A stretch of 64,000 nt of DNA from Larix kaempferi (lineage: Eukaryota; Streptophyta; Pinopsida; Pinales; Pinaceae). Position 1 is the stretch's first letter. Every line of letters begins with the position of its first letter. The stretch spans positions 13,631,001 through 13,695,000 of the forward strand of contig BSBM01000150.1 of the NCBI GenBank assembly GCA_027924585.1. The letters run 5' to 3'. Of this stretch, positions 25,301-37,109 are shown one piece after another. The notes under the pieces were generated by a model. It saw nothing but the letters and a program-made list of their open reading frames with translations, ran no database searches and was not told the DNA's origin. The position numbers and the translations under genes were made by a program.

Positions 25301-25429
25301 CTTTGCTTCAGAGGGAGTGACTTCATTATCGATGGAGATACATTATCACTTAGCCTCTATCCGTGGCAAAGGTGTTTTCCCCAGTATCTCAGGGATATGC
25401 TCAGAGTGATACTGTAATGTCTCCCTGCA

Positions 25430-26535
25430 TGAAGAGGAAGTATATGTGGTACAGTTTGAAGGAGGCACCCAAGACATGGTACGGCAGGATGGACAACTTT
25501 CTGATGAGCTTAGGCTTTACCAAGAGTAAAGCAGATTCCAACCTCTACTTCAAGGTTGAGGGTGGAAAACCAGTGATATTACTACTATATGTAGATGACT
25601 TGTTTGTAACGGGGGAAGATGAGCTCATTACAGATATAAAGAGAAGGCTTGTCGCAAAGTTTGAGATGAAGGATCTGGGAAAGATGCACTACTTCTTAGG
25701 CATGGAGGTGTGGCAGAGTGCAGATGGGATTTTCCTTGGTCAAGGAAAGAATGCAGTGGAGATTCTGAAGAGGTTCAGAATGATGGATTGCAAGGCAATG
25801 GCATCGAACTTGAAGCTGCTGTGTGATGCTTCTTCAGAGACAGTTGATGCCACGATGTACATGCAGATGATTGGTTCCTTAATGTACATGATGAACACGA
25901 GACTAGACATATGCTTTGCTGTGAACACCCTGAGTCAGTTCCTGACAGATCCGAGACATGTTTACCTGATTACTGCAAAGCATATATTGAGGTACCTGAA
26001 GGGTTCAATTGAGTATGGGCTCAAATATGAGATGAATCAGAAGATTAACCTGCATGGTTATGTTGATTCGGATTGGGCAGGCAGTGCCACATACCAGAAG
26101 AGCACTTTAGGATGCTGCTTCAGTTTGGGATCCGGTATGATCTCTTGGTTTAGCAGAAAGCATTCATGTGTGGCACCGAGTACAACCGAAGCAGACTATG
26201 TTGCAGCTTGTTCCGCTAGTTGTGAGGCAGTATGGCTTTGGAAGCTACTGTCAGATTTGTTTGATCTCTAGCAAGAGGCAAGTTGTATCTTTTGTGACAA
26301 CCAGAGTTGTGTGAAGTTGTTTGAGAACCCGGTGTTCCATGACAAGTCGAAGCATATCGAGATCAAGTACCACTGTATCCGGGATATGGTGCAGAGAGGA
26401 GCAGTGAAGCTTCAGTATGTGGCGACATACGAGCAGACAACCGATGTGTTGACCAAGCCGTTAGCAAGAGTGAAGTTCGAGTACTTCAGAGAGAAGCTTG
26501 GTGTTATCCAGATCGATGTTCCTCGAAAGGAGTGA
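25430..26535 (+). pseudogene. copia A RT (C-terminal part) and RNase H
   Basis: One frame from about 25430 with a single stop (TAG at 26269-26271). RT motifs include SLKEAPKTWYGRMDNF, YVDDLFVTGEDEL (about 25590) and FEMKDLGKMHYFLGMEVW. RNase H follows (DSDWAGSATYQKST, then TTEADYVAAC, then FHDKSKHIEIKYH) and ends at VPRKE with TGA at 26533. The fingers domain and everything upstream are lost. Preservation is clearly better than in the preceding 700 bp. Confidence 0.9.
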
Positions 26536-27000
26536 TGTGCTTGGAAGACGCAGGTGCGCTAGGGCTGTATCTTACATGGTTGAAGACGCAGGTGGTCCGA
26601 TAGGACGTAATGCATCTGGGATGCTTCTGGGCTGTATCCACATGTTTGAAGACGCTGGTAGGTCCACGGGTCTTAAAACATCTGGGATGCGCTTGGGATG
26701 TATCTTACATAGTGGAAGACGCAGGTGGTCCGAAAGGACGTAATGCATCTGGGATGCTCTTGGGCTGTATCCACATGTTTGAAGACGCAGGTTGATCAAG
26801 AGAGTCGTAATACATCTGGGCTGTATCCACGGGGTGGAAGATGCAGATGTTCCTGGGCTGTATCCATTGGGTGGAAGACGCAGGTTGATTGAGAGAGAGA
26901 CATAATACATCTGGGCTGTATCCACTGGGTGGAAGACGCAGATGTTCCTTGGCTGTATCCACTGGGTGGAAGACGGAGATTGTCTAATGGACATGATGTA
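26536..27000 (+). repeat. tandem array in the 3' untranslated region of copia A
   Basis: Imperfect repeats built on GGCTGTATCCAC and GGAAGACGCAGGT, about nine occurrences of the GAAGACGCAG core spaced 30-70 bp apart. Higher-order doubling occurs (the block containing GTAATGCATCTGGGATGC recurs). The array lies between the RNase H stop and the polypurine tract. It is non-coding, though it keeps several frames open by its regularity. Confidence 0.85.
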
Positions 27001-27365
27001 TGCACCTGGGCTGCTCTCCGCATGAGATAATGAGATGATCTGGATACGATGAGATGATAGTAGTAGACGCAGGTGATTGCTGTGGCAATGTAATATGTGA
27101 TCTTGGGATATATGCCTACTTGATGGCTTGCTCGTAGAGATGATGAAGACCTAGATGAGAGCTAGGCCTACACCCAACATGAAAAAGCGCTGGCTCTGTA
27201 GAACTTCTCGTGATGGATAGATTCGAGAGTTGTCACTAGTCAATGATCAACAAGATGAGAATTGCTGCAACAACGATGATGACGATCCAACGATGATGAT
27301 GACGTTGTCCAGAGATTGTGTCCAGCTGCTGTGATGATGACTGTGTCGAGAGAATATCTTCCTAG

Positions 27366-27376
27366 TTAAGAGGGAG
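27366..27376 (+). promoter_or_regulatory. polypurine tract of copia A
   Basis: TTAAGAGGGAG immediately before the TG of the 3' LTR, the same core (AGAGGGAG) as in copia B. Confidence 0.75.
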
Positions 27377-27949
27377 TGTTGTTGTAAATGTCACTTTGGA
27401 AGATATTATTATATTATTATTGTACTTTTATTGTACCTCCGTTGGAGATCTTTTTTCTCCACTCGGGGATGCCATTATTGTATTTGGTCATGCAAGATTA
27501 TCGAGGTAAAATCTCCATTGTAAGTCGGGGCAATAGCTCCCCAAAAGATAAATGTAAAATGTATTTTTGAGTCTCCTTAGGACAGTTCGGCCCAGTCAGT
27601 TAGGGAAGTCGGCCCCATTGAGGAATTACGTCACTCTCACTTAAAGTATAAATAAAGAGGCTCACTCTCTCATTTGTATATCACACTCACTCAAGCAAGT
27701 TCGCACCAAGTGAGAGAGAAGAAAAGTTTGCTGGAGTAGAAAGAGAGAATCTGTAGAAGACATCTTATGTTTGGGTTTTCTATCTTGTTTGATATTGTAC
27801 TAGTGACGAATTTATTTCTGAGGAAGTTGCGGGGTTTTCTCCTTTATGGTTTTCTTGAGGAAATTTCTTGTGTCTTTTGTGTTTTGCTGTGCTTTTCTAT
27901 CTTTCAGTTTAAAGATCTAACATAATTGAATTAAAGTACAAATTCACCA
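27377..27949 (+). repeat. 3' LTR of copia A
   Basis: Begins TGTTGTTGTAAATG like the 5' LTR and stays alignable over its full length, with small indels. The final bases read ATTCACCA instead of CTCTAACA, so the exact end is uncertain by a few bases. Confidence 0.88.
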
Positions 27950-29390
27950 TGGTGTGACCATAATTAATCTTTTATTACATGTTAGACCCCTATTACAAGG
28001 TGCATTTCCTAGGTTTAAAAGTGAGGTGAGGGTGAAGTGAATGTTGTGGTACTAGGGAGAAAGTGTTCACGAATTGAGCATTGTAGAAATGTGAATGAGT
28101 AATAGGCCTTCATTAGCTTTCAAGAGTGAGGGGATATAACTTTGTTTCCACATGTGAGCCTTTGAAGGGAGTGTTTATTCTTGATTTACCCTTGCGCCTC
28201 TTTTTTGTGATCCCTTTCTTTCCGTTTATTTTTATTTTTTATATTAGCCTTTTTTGGTTTAGTCCCTTTGCTTTAGAGTTGGCTTTGATAACGTGGGAAC
28301 CAGGGAACTAGTCCTTTTTGCAAGGGAGCATTGCTTGTATATATAAAATTTATAATTTAGCTGCATCAACCTTATTGTTTCTTTGACTCTTTGCTTTGAT
28401 TTTGCATTTTCATACATGGGTATATTTTTGGGGCTTTGGAACATAGTATATGATACGACAATTGCAAAAAGGGAACACGATGGAAATGGGTGAAAGAGCT
28501 AGTGGAATGACATGGCATGAAAAATGGCTAGGTGAAAGTTTGCAGTGACGTGAAATGAGTGTGTACACCTACTCAAATTTCTAGGGATACAACCTGACTC
28601 ATAAGGTGACAAACTATAGAGCAACACTCATGACCCCTCATGTTTATATCCCACATATAAGAAGGCATTGTCCATGGTTAACAAGTTTAATGTTTGTCAT
28701 AACACTGGGATCAAATGAAATAGTCTCCATCAATCTCTGGCATGTAAATGGTGATCTGAGTAAGCTGGAATTGTCTTTGGCAAAATATTCATGTGCAAAT
28801 CATAGATCTCATCTGTGGAATTGATAGATGTGATCAAAATCACAAAGGCATGAATCATCAAGTCACCCATCTCTACACTGCGTTTCTCCCACCTACCCAA
28901 TTTGAGGTGTAACGTTTCTAGACGTTCCCATTTTGGGAACTTGTACACATTTCCATGTTTCGTGCAACTTAGCTTTATACTTTATGGTAACAGTACAAAT
29001 TGTATGAAGGACTTGTACAATGATGAACATGAATAGAGAAGTATAGTCAACTGATTCTCATGGCTGTGGAACTTGGTAATTAAAAATTGCCTTTTGTCTT
29101 TGACTTTTGTTTTGTTTGTTTCGCGGCATTGTGTAAGTGGGTCATGGTTTCTAGTTTCTACACTAAAATTCTGTCCAGTTTCCTTCTCATGCAAAGCTGC
29201 ACATATTCTCAAGGCTGTGGAATTTGGTAACAACAAATTGCCTTTTGTCTTTTATTTTTAATTTTTTGTTTGGTTATGCAAGCAAGTCAAGGTTTCTACG
29301 CTAGAATTTTGTTCAGTTTTCTTCTCATGCAAACGTTGTGCATATTTAATAAGGAATGCTATTTAGTTTCTGATTCACATATCTCTGCAG
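27950..29390. other. sequence upstream of the host gene's first visible exon
   Basis: No coding frame of note. It contains the tandem duplication at 29062-29347. It ends in a good splice acceptor (pyrimidine-rich, ATCTCTGCAG), so at least the right part should be intron, with an untranslated or short coding exon further upstream. I could not place that exon or a promoter. Confidence 0.35.
29062..29347 (+). repeat. diverged tandem duplication, two units of about 140-150 bp
   Basis: 29062-29208 and 29213-29347 both run from GGCTGTGGAA through AAATTGCCTTTTGTCTTT and CAGTTT(T/C)CTTCTCATGCAAA to CATATT. The units differ by many substitutions and small indels, so the duplication is old. It lies 44 bp before the host exon. 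Confidence 0.8.
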
Positions 29391-29695
29391 AGTCTGATGG
29401 ATGGGAGACTTGATCGAGCTGTATTCCTTGCACTTGCAGTGGGGATTGCTGCAGGCACAGCTGCTACTATTACCTCAATAGGTTTTCCATATGCTTTTGG
29501 TTCTGTCTATACTGCACTTCAAGCCAGAAGAAAAAGAGAACAGAGAGAACAAAGGAATCGTCTCAAATCAGAAAAGATGAAAAAGACACCACACAAGCCA
29601 AAAGAATGTCAGATCTATAGAGAGATACTTCAGCGGGCATTGACAAGATGGAAGGATATTGATATTTCACTTGACAATTTTCCCTATTTTCTATC
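29391..29695 (+). CDS. plant AAA-type ATPase, first visible exon (N-terminus)
   Basis: The acceptor CTCTGCAG ends at 29390; ATG at 29397 opens 99 codons plus two bases up to the donor GTAAGT at 29696. Residues 7-34 are hydrophobic (AVFLALAVGIAAG...FPYAFG), a likely membrane or organelle-anchoring segment, followed by a strongly basic stretch (residues 43-75). The exon ends in IDISLDNFPYFLS, the conserved start of the region before the first P-loop-like motif in a plant family of large AAA ATPases (typically D-x-FPYYLSE-x-TK). Reading across to 56331 continues without a gap. If another coding exon lies upstream, this ATG need not be the true start. The cellular role of this family is not evident from the sequence. 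Confidence 0.8.
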
Positions 29696-30689
29696 GTAAG
29701 TACAGTGGTTCTTTTTTTTCATATCATTCTGAGGTAGAAATAGGTTCTTTTTAGATGGAATGACAGGAATTTTTTTCAATTATCTCTAGGATTTTCATAG
29801 ACAAATAGAATATGTTAATTTCATGTTCGTTACTTTATTTAAAATACTGTTTATTTGGGAATACAGGTGAGCCTAATTTGGCTTCAGCATAATAATGTTT
29901 GTTCTTTCAATTGATTGTTTCAAAGTATAATACAAATGATCACTCGAGAATAGATAGGCATTATCTTTTGTTATGAAATAACGAACCTGTCAAGAGATAG
30001 GGAATAAGACAGCTACAAGAAACTTGCCTGGGTGTTTAGAGAATGGACAGATAATGATTTGAAATGGATCACTATATGATTTGTTATTCTTCTTAGTACG
30101 TTCTGGGGTGAAGATTTAGAGTTGTGGACTTATAGGGACCATTTTCAGGACTGATCTTGAAATCCATTGAGCAGGGCCAAAATTGAAAACTGCCCATTTG
30201 GGGCCTAAAACTGCATTTTTTGGAGTTGGAAAAAGGTGGTGTCAGTGTAGGTGATGCCCCTAGGGGGTAGTACATGTTGATAACTTTGATATGAGCTATC
30301 ATAGACTGAAAATGGAGTCTATATGAAAAAGTTATGGCCTTTGGAAGTTGACCTATGCTTTGATCACTGTAGTACCAAGTTGTTGCCACACCAGCTCCCA
30401 TTACTCACACATGGATCTAGTCATGTGTGGACTTTCAAGAATATTCTAGAGGGTCCAAAAGCCAAACATTAATTGAGAGTTGGAGAATGCAGACACCCTA
30501 ATCCTAACCAAAATGACTATCAAAGGTTGTTAAATACTAGGTCGTGAGGGAGAAAAGGGTTTCATTCCTACTGTAATGATTTATTGTTCCATAGATAAGC
30601 ATAGCAAAAGAATTGGATAACAAAGCAGAACAGAGTGTTACCACCTGAGTTGCACTCAGTTGGACTTCCAGAGAGCCGCTAGTGTTGCA

Positions 30690-32960
30690 CAATTACTTGT
30701 GCTTATCAGAGTTCAGAAGTTCTGAATCAGGCCTGTCAGGGCCTCCCTTTTTTAAGTGCATGACCATATCCCACGGGGTTTGTAATAAAGCGTGCTAGCA
30801 TGGTGGTCTTTGAGTGACTCGGTTCCCTAGGAATTGACAACCAATGAAGGTATTCCAAGGAGTTTTTTCCCTTGTCAATTATGCTTTGCCTTTAGACGAG
30901 TATAATTGATGAGTTCTTCTCCTACACCTCCAAAGTTGGAATGCCCAAATTGGCGGTTAGGCCTTGGGGGGTTATTAGAGTCCATTTTATAACATAGATA
31001 AACATGCTAGACACTAAAATAAGGTCGTATGGTTATGTACTAGCCACTAGCTCCCCTAGGTGTTTAAGTCAGTTCTGAGAAAAATAAAATTTTCCGCAAT
31101 ATTAGGCCATTTTTTAATGGTTTAAATGGAAAATTTCAAATGGTGATAAAAGTGTGATCCGGAGGTAGAATTTGGTGCAGGGGTGCTCGTTTTCACACTC
31201 AGAGCGCCCTCTTTACCTTGGGACCTTGTTTTCCTATGTTTTGGGCGATCAAATCATCTCGTGGAGCATTTTTTCTTATCAGGCCTACAAAATAACATTT
31301 TAATGCTAATGATGCTACAAATTGCACCATTATCAAAAAAATGAAAAATTAAAAAGGCATTTAACTTGTGCCAAATGAGTTGGCATCATGTCACATAAGG
31401 TGGGCGACTAGTTTAAGAGATTAAAACATTACGTTATAAAGTCATATGGTGGGCGAATGTATGATGGGCGAATATCAAAGTTTTAAAGGTGCGCCTTCCT
31501 CTCCATGGTGGGCGAATGTATGATGGGCGAATATCAAAGTTTTAAAGGTGCGCCTTCCTCTCCATGGTGGGCGACTTCTCCATATGGAAGCCACTCATTG
31601 GGGTTTGAGGTTTACGATGTGGGATGTGCCTACCTCTTAAGAGGTGGCACAATCCCTATTGGTTGAGCACCCAATCAATCCCATCATCAAAGGATCCAAC
31701 TCAACGTGAGCCTCCTCAATCTATTATGTGCTCTTCTCACGTGGGCGTCATCTCCACATGACCAATTCGGATTTGAGTGATGAAAGCAAGGTAGGGGTGC
31801 GCCTACCTCTCTTGAGGTGGCGCAACCCCATTCATGTGGCTGCATATCAATGCAACCAACTTCACATTAACTCTTCATCAAGCCAAGTGTGCCCTCCTTT
31901 GATCATGAACCCTCTCTCCATGTATTGTGCTATTTAAGCGATCCTTTGGTCCATTGTTCAGGTATCGAAAGGTGGAACCTCTGCTCACACTGTATTGTAA
32001 TATTTTTCTGAGTTTAATAAAGAAGGATTTGGAGGCTAGTCTGGTGATTCTCTATGGTGACGGATCTTCACGCTTGTTATACTTGAGGTAAACTGTATCA
32101 TGTTTTACTTTTCATATTAGTATTGTCGGGATTATATGTCTTTCAAAGGGAAGTTACATTCTTAAAGATCTGTGAGTAATACTTTATAGTTTGCTTACTC
32201 GTGAATAATAATAGGATGCTAATAGTAGTGTGATTTCTTGTTTGAATCCTGTTACCAGCTATTTTGTACAATAGCTGAATTTCTTGTGAGCCGCCAATTT
32301 CATGAACATGTTCAATGTTCATCGTCAGTGTTCAGAAGTTCAGAAGTCATTTTCAGGGCAATTTAGCCCCATTTGTAATAACTGCATGTTCATACCCCCA
32401 TGGGGAAAATGTAAAAAGTTGGTCTAAACGGGGTCCTTTTATAAAAGACTCGGCTATCCTTAGGTTTAGCCATTTGGGGGATACTCTAGAGTGTTTTTTT
32501 CTAGGAATTATGTGCTACTCATTAGTGGCGTATAATCCCTGAGTTTTTAACTCAAACCTCCAAAGCTGGAGTATTTCCCATGGTGGTCAAAACCTAAGGT
32601 GGTTATTAGAGTCTTGTGTCTAGGATTTTTTACGTGTTAGCCATCTCGATTGAGTCGTATGAACATGCACTAGGTCCCCTAGGAGTTTTGTTGGATTCTG
32701 AGAAAAATATTTTTTTTTCCATAAATTAGACCATTTTTTAATGGTTTAATTAGAAAATTTCAGAATGTGATAAAAACCTCATCCAGAGGGGGAATTGGGC
32801 GTGGCGAGGCTTGTTTTGATGCTCAGAGTGTCCTCTTTACCCTAGCGCCAACTTTTCTAGGGTTTCGAGCGATTACATCACCTCTGGGGGCAATTTTTTC
32901 ATTATTTTGGCATTTAGTGGCCATAAAATGACAAAATACACTATATGACAAAAAATCAAA
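30690..32960 (+). repeat. two diverged LTR-like repeats in tandem, period about 1.63 kb
   Basis: 30690-31325 and 32290-32960 share a series of blocks in the same order. These are GTTCAGAAGTTC, CCTCCAAAG(T/C)TGGA, GGTTATTAGAGTC, ATTTTTTAATGGTTTAA, CTCAGAG followed by CCTCTTTACC, and GGGCGATCAAATCA / GAGCGATTACATCA. After each copy comes a TATA-like site (TATTTAAGC about 31930; TATAAAGAGA about 33545) and AATAAAGA (about 32018; about 33640). This suggests U3-R-U5 organisation of two related LTRs on the plus strand. Confidence 0.55.
31446..31563 (+). repeat. perfect 59-bp tandem duplication
   Basis: Two head-to-tail copies starting at 31446 and 31505, each beginning ATGGTGGGCGAATGTATG. A third partial copy starts at 31564 (ATGGTGGGCGACT). 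The near identity means a recent slippage or unequal exchange. Confidence 0.9.
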
Positions 32961-33699
32961 TACATCCAAAAAACATTAAAAAAAGATTTTATAAAAAAGG
33001 TTGAAGTGGATTCTAATATGGTGTACGACCATATTAAAGACAAATCACATGTTATATCAAAGTTAGGATATACGAATCACATGGAATGGATGATGTGAGC
33101 ATGGTTTGGCCGTACGGCTAGCTCTCACGAGTTGAGGATTTGGCATTTGATTAGTGGATGGTTAAGTGTATTTATTAATTGGTGGCCACCTCACGTGGTA
33201 TTAACTCACTCAAACTCGAGTTTGTCTCCCACTTAGCTCCAAGCTACCTCATGGATGGTTCACGCACTCCCTCATGAAGTTCACGTATATCCACATGGAG
33301 CTCACGCACTTGATTGATGTATCTTACTATGCGATGGTGATACTTCCTATGTTGGAGTGGGGGGCGCCTTGCCAAGGTGGAGGCCACCTCCCCACTCACC
33401 ATTACTTCAACTACGAGTTAACTTTTGGATTGTGACTCCAAACTCGGTTTTGATTGGATCTGGATTGGAGTTCGACTTCATGCTGATTGGAATATTGGTT
33501 CTCCTTAAGCCAATTCGAATTGGGGTTTAGAGGTGTAAGTTTTGTATAAAGAGAGGTCTCATGCTCTTGTTTTCTCATGGATATTTTGAGTAAGATTACT
33601 CTGAGGAAATTGTATTAGCCTTTGCTTGTATTTGTTAATAAAGATTTCGACTTTGGAGGTCCATGAGCTCTTACATGTGGGATGTGAGTTCATCTCTTG

Positions 33700-36600
33700 T
33701 TGAGGTGACATCTTCTCTAACCCATCTCTCATCTTTGCATTTGTTATTTGGTTTAAAGATTGCTAGCTTGTGAAGGCTCTCGAAGCACAATAGATTCGCC
33801 ATTTACAGTTGTTAAGTTGGTTAATTATGCTTGAATGATCAATATTTGGATGAACACTAATATTCAATTGTATGAAATGTTGATTTAGATTTGGTTATTT
33901 GAGCATTCTGGCATCTCTTTTTCCATTCTCACTTGTTTGTTGAGATTTGTGTTTTGGTTAGGTGTTACTAAAGTGGAAGGGCAAGAGTTTAGCTGCTTCA
34001 AGCCCATGCTTCATCTTCAAGATTGATCTGACTCAATTGTGATTGCAGGATCTACATGAGGACAAGTTTTTCATCTTAAGAAGGCCCAAAGAAGTCTTGT
34101 TCTAAGTTCCATCCTACAAACTACTTTAAAACTTGGTTACATGGTTACTTCAAAGAGGCCCTAGTCTACTTTTTCCTATTCTCTGGTCTCTCTTCCCCTC
34201 CTCTCGTTTTGGTCTTCTAGTCTTCACCTATTCTTGTCTTCTCTCCTTTAGTCTCGTCTTCTCTCCTTAGATCTCTTTCTCCATTGCCATAGCCTTCTTC
34301 ATCCTCTTCTCCTCTTCGTCTCCCTATCCTCTCCTTCTAGCTTCTCTTTCCCTTTCGTTTTCCCTCTCCTGCTTTCGTTTGCCCCTCTTTGCAAGCTTGA
34401 GATTCCTCCTAAAAACTTTAAAAAAGCTTTAAAAAGAACTTGTAATTCCTAGACTTAGTCTCATTCTAGTTTGTATTTGTTAGTTTGCATATAGTTTAGA
34501 TCTCATTCTAGGCTTTGCATCTAGTTTACTTTGAATCATTGCATTTAGATCTCATCCTAAAGTTTAGACTTGCATTGTATTTCGTTTTCTAGCTTGGTTT
34601 TAGCTTAGTTAGATCTTCGTTGCATTGAGTTTCATTTGTTTATTTCTGACTAATGCTAATGCGTTCTTGAGATTGAACTTTGTTATAGGTACTTGAGAAG
34701 AAAGATCAAGAAGAAGAAGAAGATCAAAACCACAAAGGAGCAATAAACCAAAAGGAAGATCCAAAACCAATGAAGACAATGTTAAACATGAAGACTTAAA
34801 CTCACTCTCCTTTTGTAAAAAGGCTCTTAAGAGCTTCATACTTTCCTTCTAGTTATTTCTTTCAAAAGTCCTTTCAATTTTTTAATTCCCAAAGGCAATT
34901 GTATTCATTTAATAAAGGTTTGAGTGGGGTTTTTAATCCCCCACACCCAACTTCTCCCATTTGGGGAAGTGTGTAGTCTCTTGATTGGTCTGAGTTGTTA
35001 GTTAGTTTCCATTTTGCATTTAGAAATCAATTGCTTAGATTAGTTTCATTTCTTTTGCTTAGAACACTAATTGTTAGATTAGTCATTTCATTTTTAGTTA
35101 TTTTAGTAATCACTTATGTTTCCTTTTTACATTTTGCATCTCATATAGTGTAAATAAGTCTCTTGAACCTATCGCAAGACAAGTCAAGAGCACTCTCTCT
35201 CGGAGAGCATTTTTATTGTTGCATTGCATTGCATATAGTGTAGATAAGACTCTTGAATCAGGCCTTAAGGCAAGATCAAGAGCACTCTCTATTAGAGAGC
35301 ATTTATTTGTGTGCTCTAATTAAAATCCGCAACTCACACTCCCGTAATAAAATTCGAATTTATCTCGTTGTTTCCTTGCCGGAGTATGCTCTGACCTGCC
35401 CAAAAAGCGGGAATACTCATAAACGGTATTGGACTGTTAATCTCATAAGTGATAACCATAATAAAAACTTTTACCCCATAACCAACCAATCCGGAGTTGA
35501 TCGATAAGATAAGTTCGGTGGGTAATCTCCTAGTTGGGGGCACCGGGGTTCCATGTTCAGCCTCTAGCTTGCTGGTTAAGTTTGTTGGACACCTAGCCTA
35601 GAGCACTGGGTGGACCGACAGGTCCTTGAATGGAGGCACTTGATACTATCTTTTTCGGACAGACATCCAGTACCTCGCATATCGGTTGGAAGTACCCTTA
35701 GCCATAATAATAATCAAGAACACCTAAAATACTTCAAAATTTACCAAGAACAATTTCAAAACGATCTCATGAACATTACATTGAGACTTATTTTGCAGCA
35801 TTCCAAGCACTCATTGACACCATTTGGCACTGGTCTTCAAATTTATATGTATCACCTTGAGCTGGACCATTAGTCCTTTGGTATTTGTTTAATTATCTTG
35901 TGGATGCCCTTTTAATTTCCAAGTCATCATATACTGGTCATCTTGATATTTATGTTTTGTAATTGTAACGTGGATTGCGTATTTTACAGTTCTCATCATA
36001 AAAACTCTTGAACAACACCCATCCGCATCATTTCATCACTTAAAACACTTAAAAACACAGAGCCATAGAAAACGTTTTGTTAGGGACAACCCCCCTTGGC
36101 TTCGTTAGGAGTTTGCTTAAACAGAGGAGCTGGGATTCAGGTGACAGTACCTGGCTCATTGCTTGCCCCCAAGGCCACACCTCTCCCACTTGTAGCGAGG
36201 AGACAGCTTTTGAAAGATTTCTGCTGCTGGTGTGCATCTCGGTGGACAACAAATCCATTACTTTATTGCTTTCTTTTTATTATTTACACATATGCTCTTA
36301 TCCCCTTGCCAGTGTTGCAGCTGTGTTATAGGTAACCTAAGCTGGAGAAGTTGATGAACATGTTAGTTCATCCCTTTATTCAGTAGAACTGAACAAAGCA
36401 AGTGATCTTACCGGTGCATCAGGGAGCTTGACTCTATTACCTCTTCTTCAAATGCTCAATCCCCACTGGTTCCATTTTTGTAGATCCAAAAATATTATCT
36501 AATTCGGTTACTTTCCCTCTCATATTTAGATCTTGCTTTCAAAGTGTTATTCATAAGTAGATCTGAATTAAATCACAACCTAATAGTTAAAACTCATTTG

Positions 36601-37109
36601 ATAATCTAGATCTAGGTTGTTATTTTTCTATTTTTACAAGCTTTAAAGTAAATCCAAAGCAAAATAGAACTTTTTTCATTTTTACAATGTTTTATTCAAG
36701 CAATCTAGTGCTCATGCATTTACTTGCCATCTCTTAAAGAGGCAAGTAAAGATCCTAAGAAGGCAAGCTTTCTAGCTTGCCTTACTTAGTTATTTTTCAC
36801 TTTGCTTTAAGCTAGTTTTCGCAATTTTTTCTGAGCATATTTTGTATGAGTGGCCAAAGCACTTTCTAAGTGTTTTTGGCCATTTTATGACAAAAAGAGC
36901 TCGTTGTTTTTTCTTGCATGCATATCAGTTTTAGAATTAAAATTCATTTAAAATTTGATTTTAAGACCTTAAAAATCATCCGAAAAGTCATCATCTGGGT
37001 ACCTGTAGACCTACACACATATCAAATAATCAAGGACATCAAAATACCCAGAGGCAAACATTTCCGTCTTGCCTTGTTCATCAAAATGATAACTAAGCAA
37101 TAAATAATA
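33700..37109. other. no gene; low-complexity tracts and a small duplication
   Basis: A strong pyrimidine tract on the plus strand spans about 34170-34390 (TTCTCTCC-type words). Two related units at 35146-35215 and 35232-35312 share CATATAGTGTA-ATAAG, TCTTGAA, and AAGAGCACTCTCT with AGAGAGCATTT. Around 35520-35700 lies GC-richer sequence without a recognisable frame. I see no exon or known element. Confidence 0.35.

Larger units (their letters stand above)
17397..27949 (+). mobile_element. Ty1/copia retrotransposon A, rearranged
   Basis: Two LTRs in direct orientation (17397-17969 and 27377-27949) enclose a primer-binding site, a leader with tandem repeats, gag, degenerate and better preserved RT-RNase H segments, a repeat-rich 3' region and a polypurine tract. 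The protease, integrase and first half of RT are missing or scrambled, and about 5 kb of unrelated sequence (19440 to about 24700) sits after gag. By eye the LTRs differ at roughly 5 percent of sites. No target-site duplication is seen (AGATT on the left, TGGTG on the right), so the two ends may come from different copies. Confidence 0.85.

Noticed and set aside
26572-27023. Repetitive minus-strand frames (WIQPR-type repeats) and the array as a CRISPR-like locus
   Set aside because: Frames are by-products of the tandem array in the copia A 3' region. Spacers are not unique, the repeats are imperfect, and the setting is a plant nucleus.
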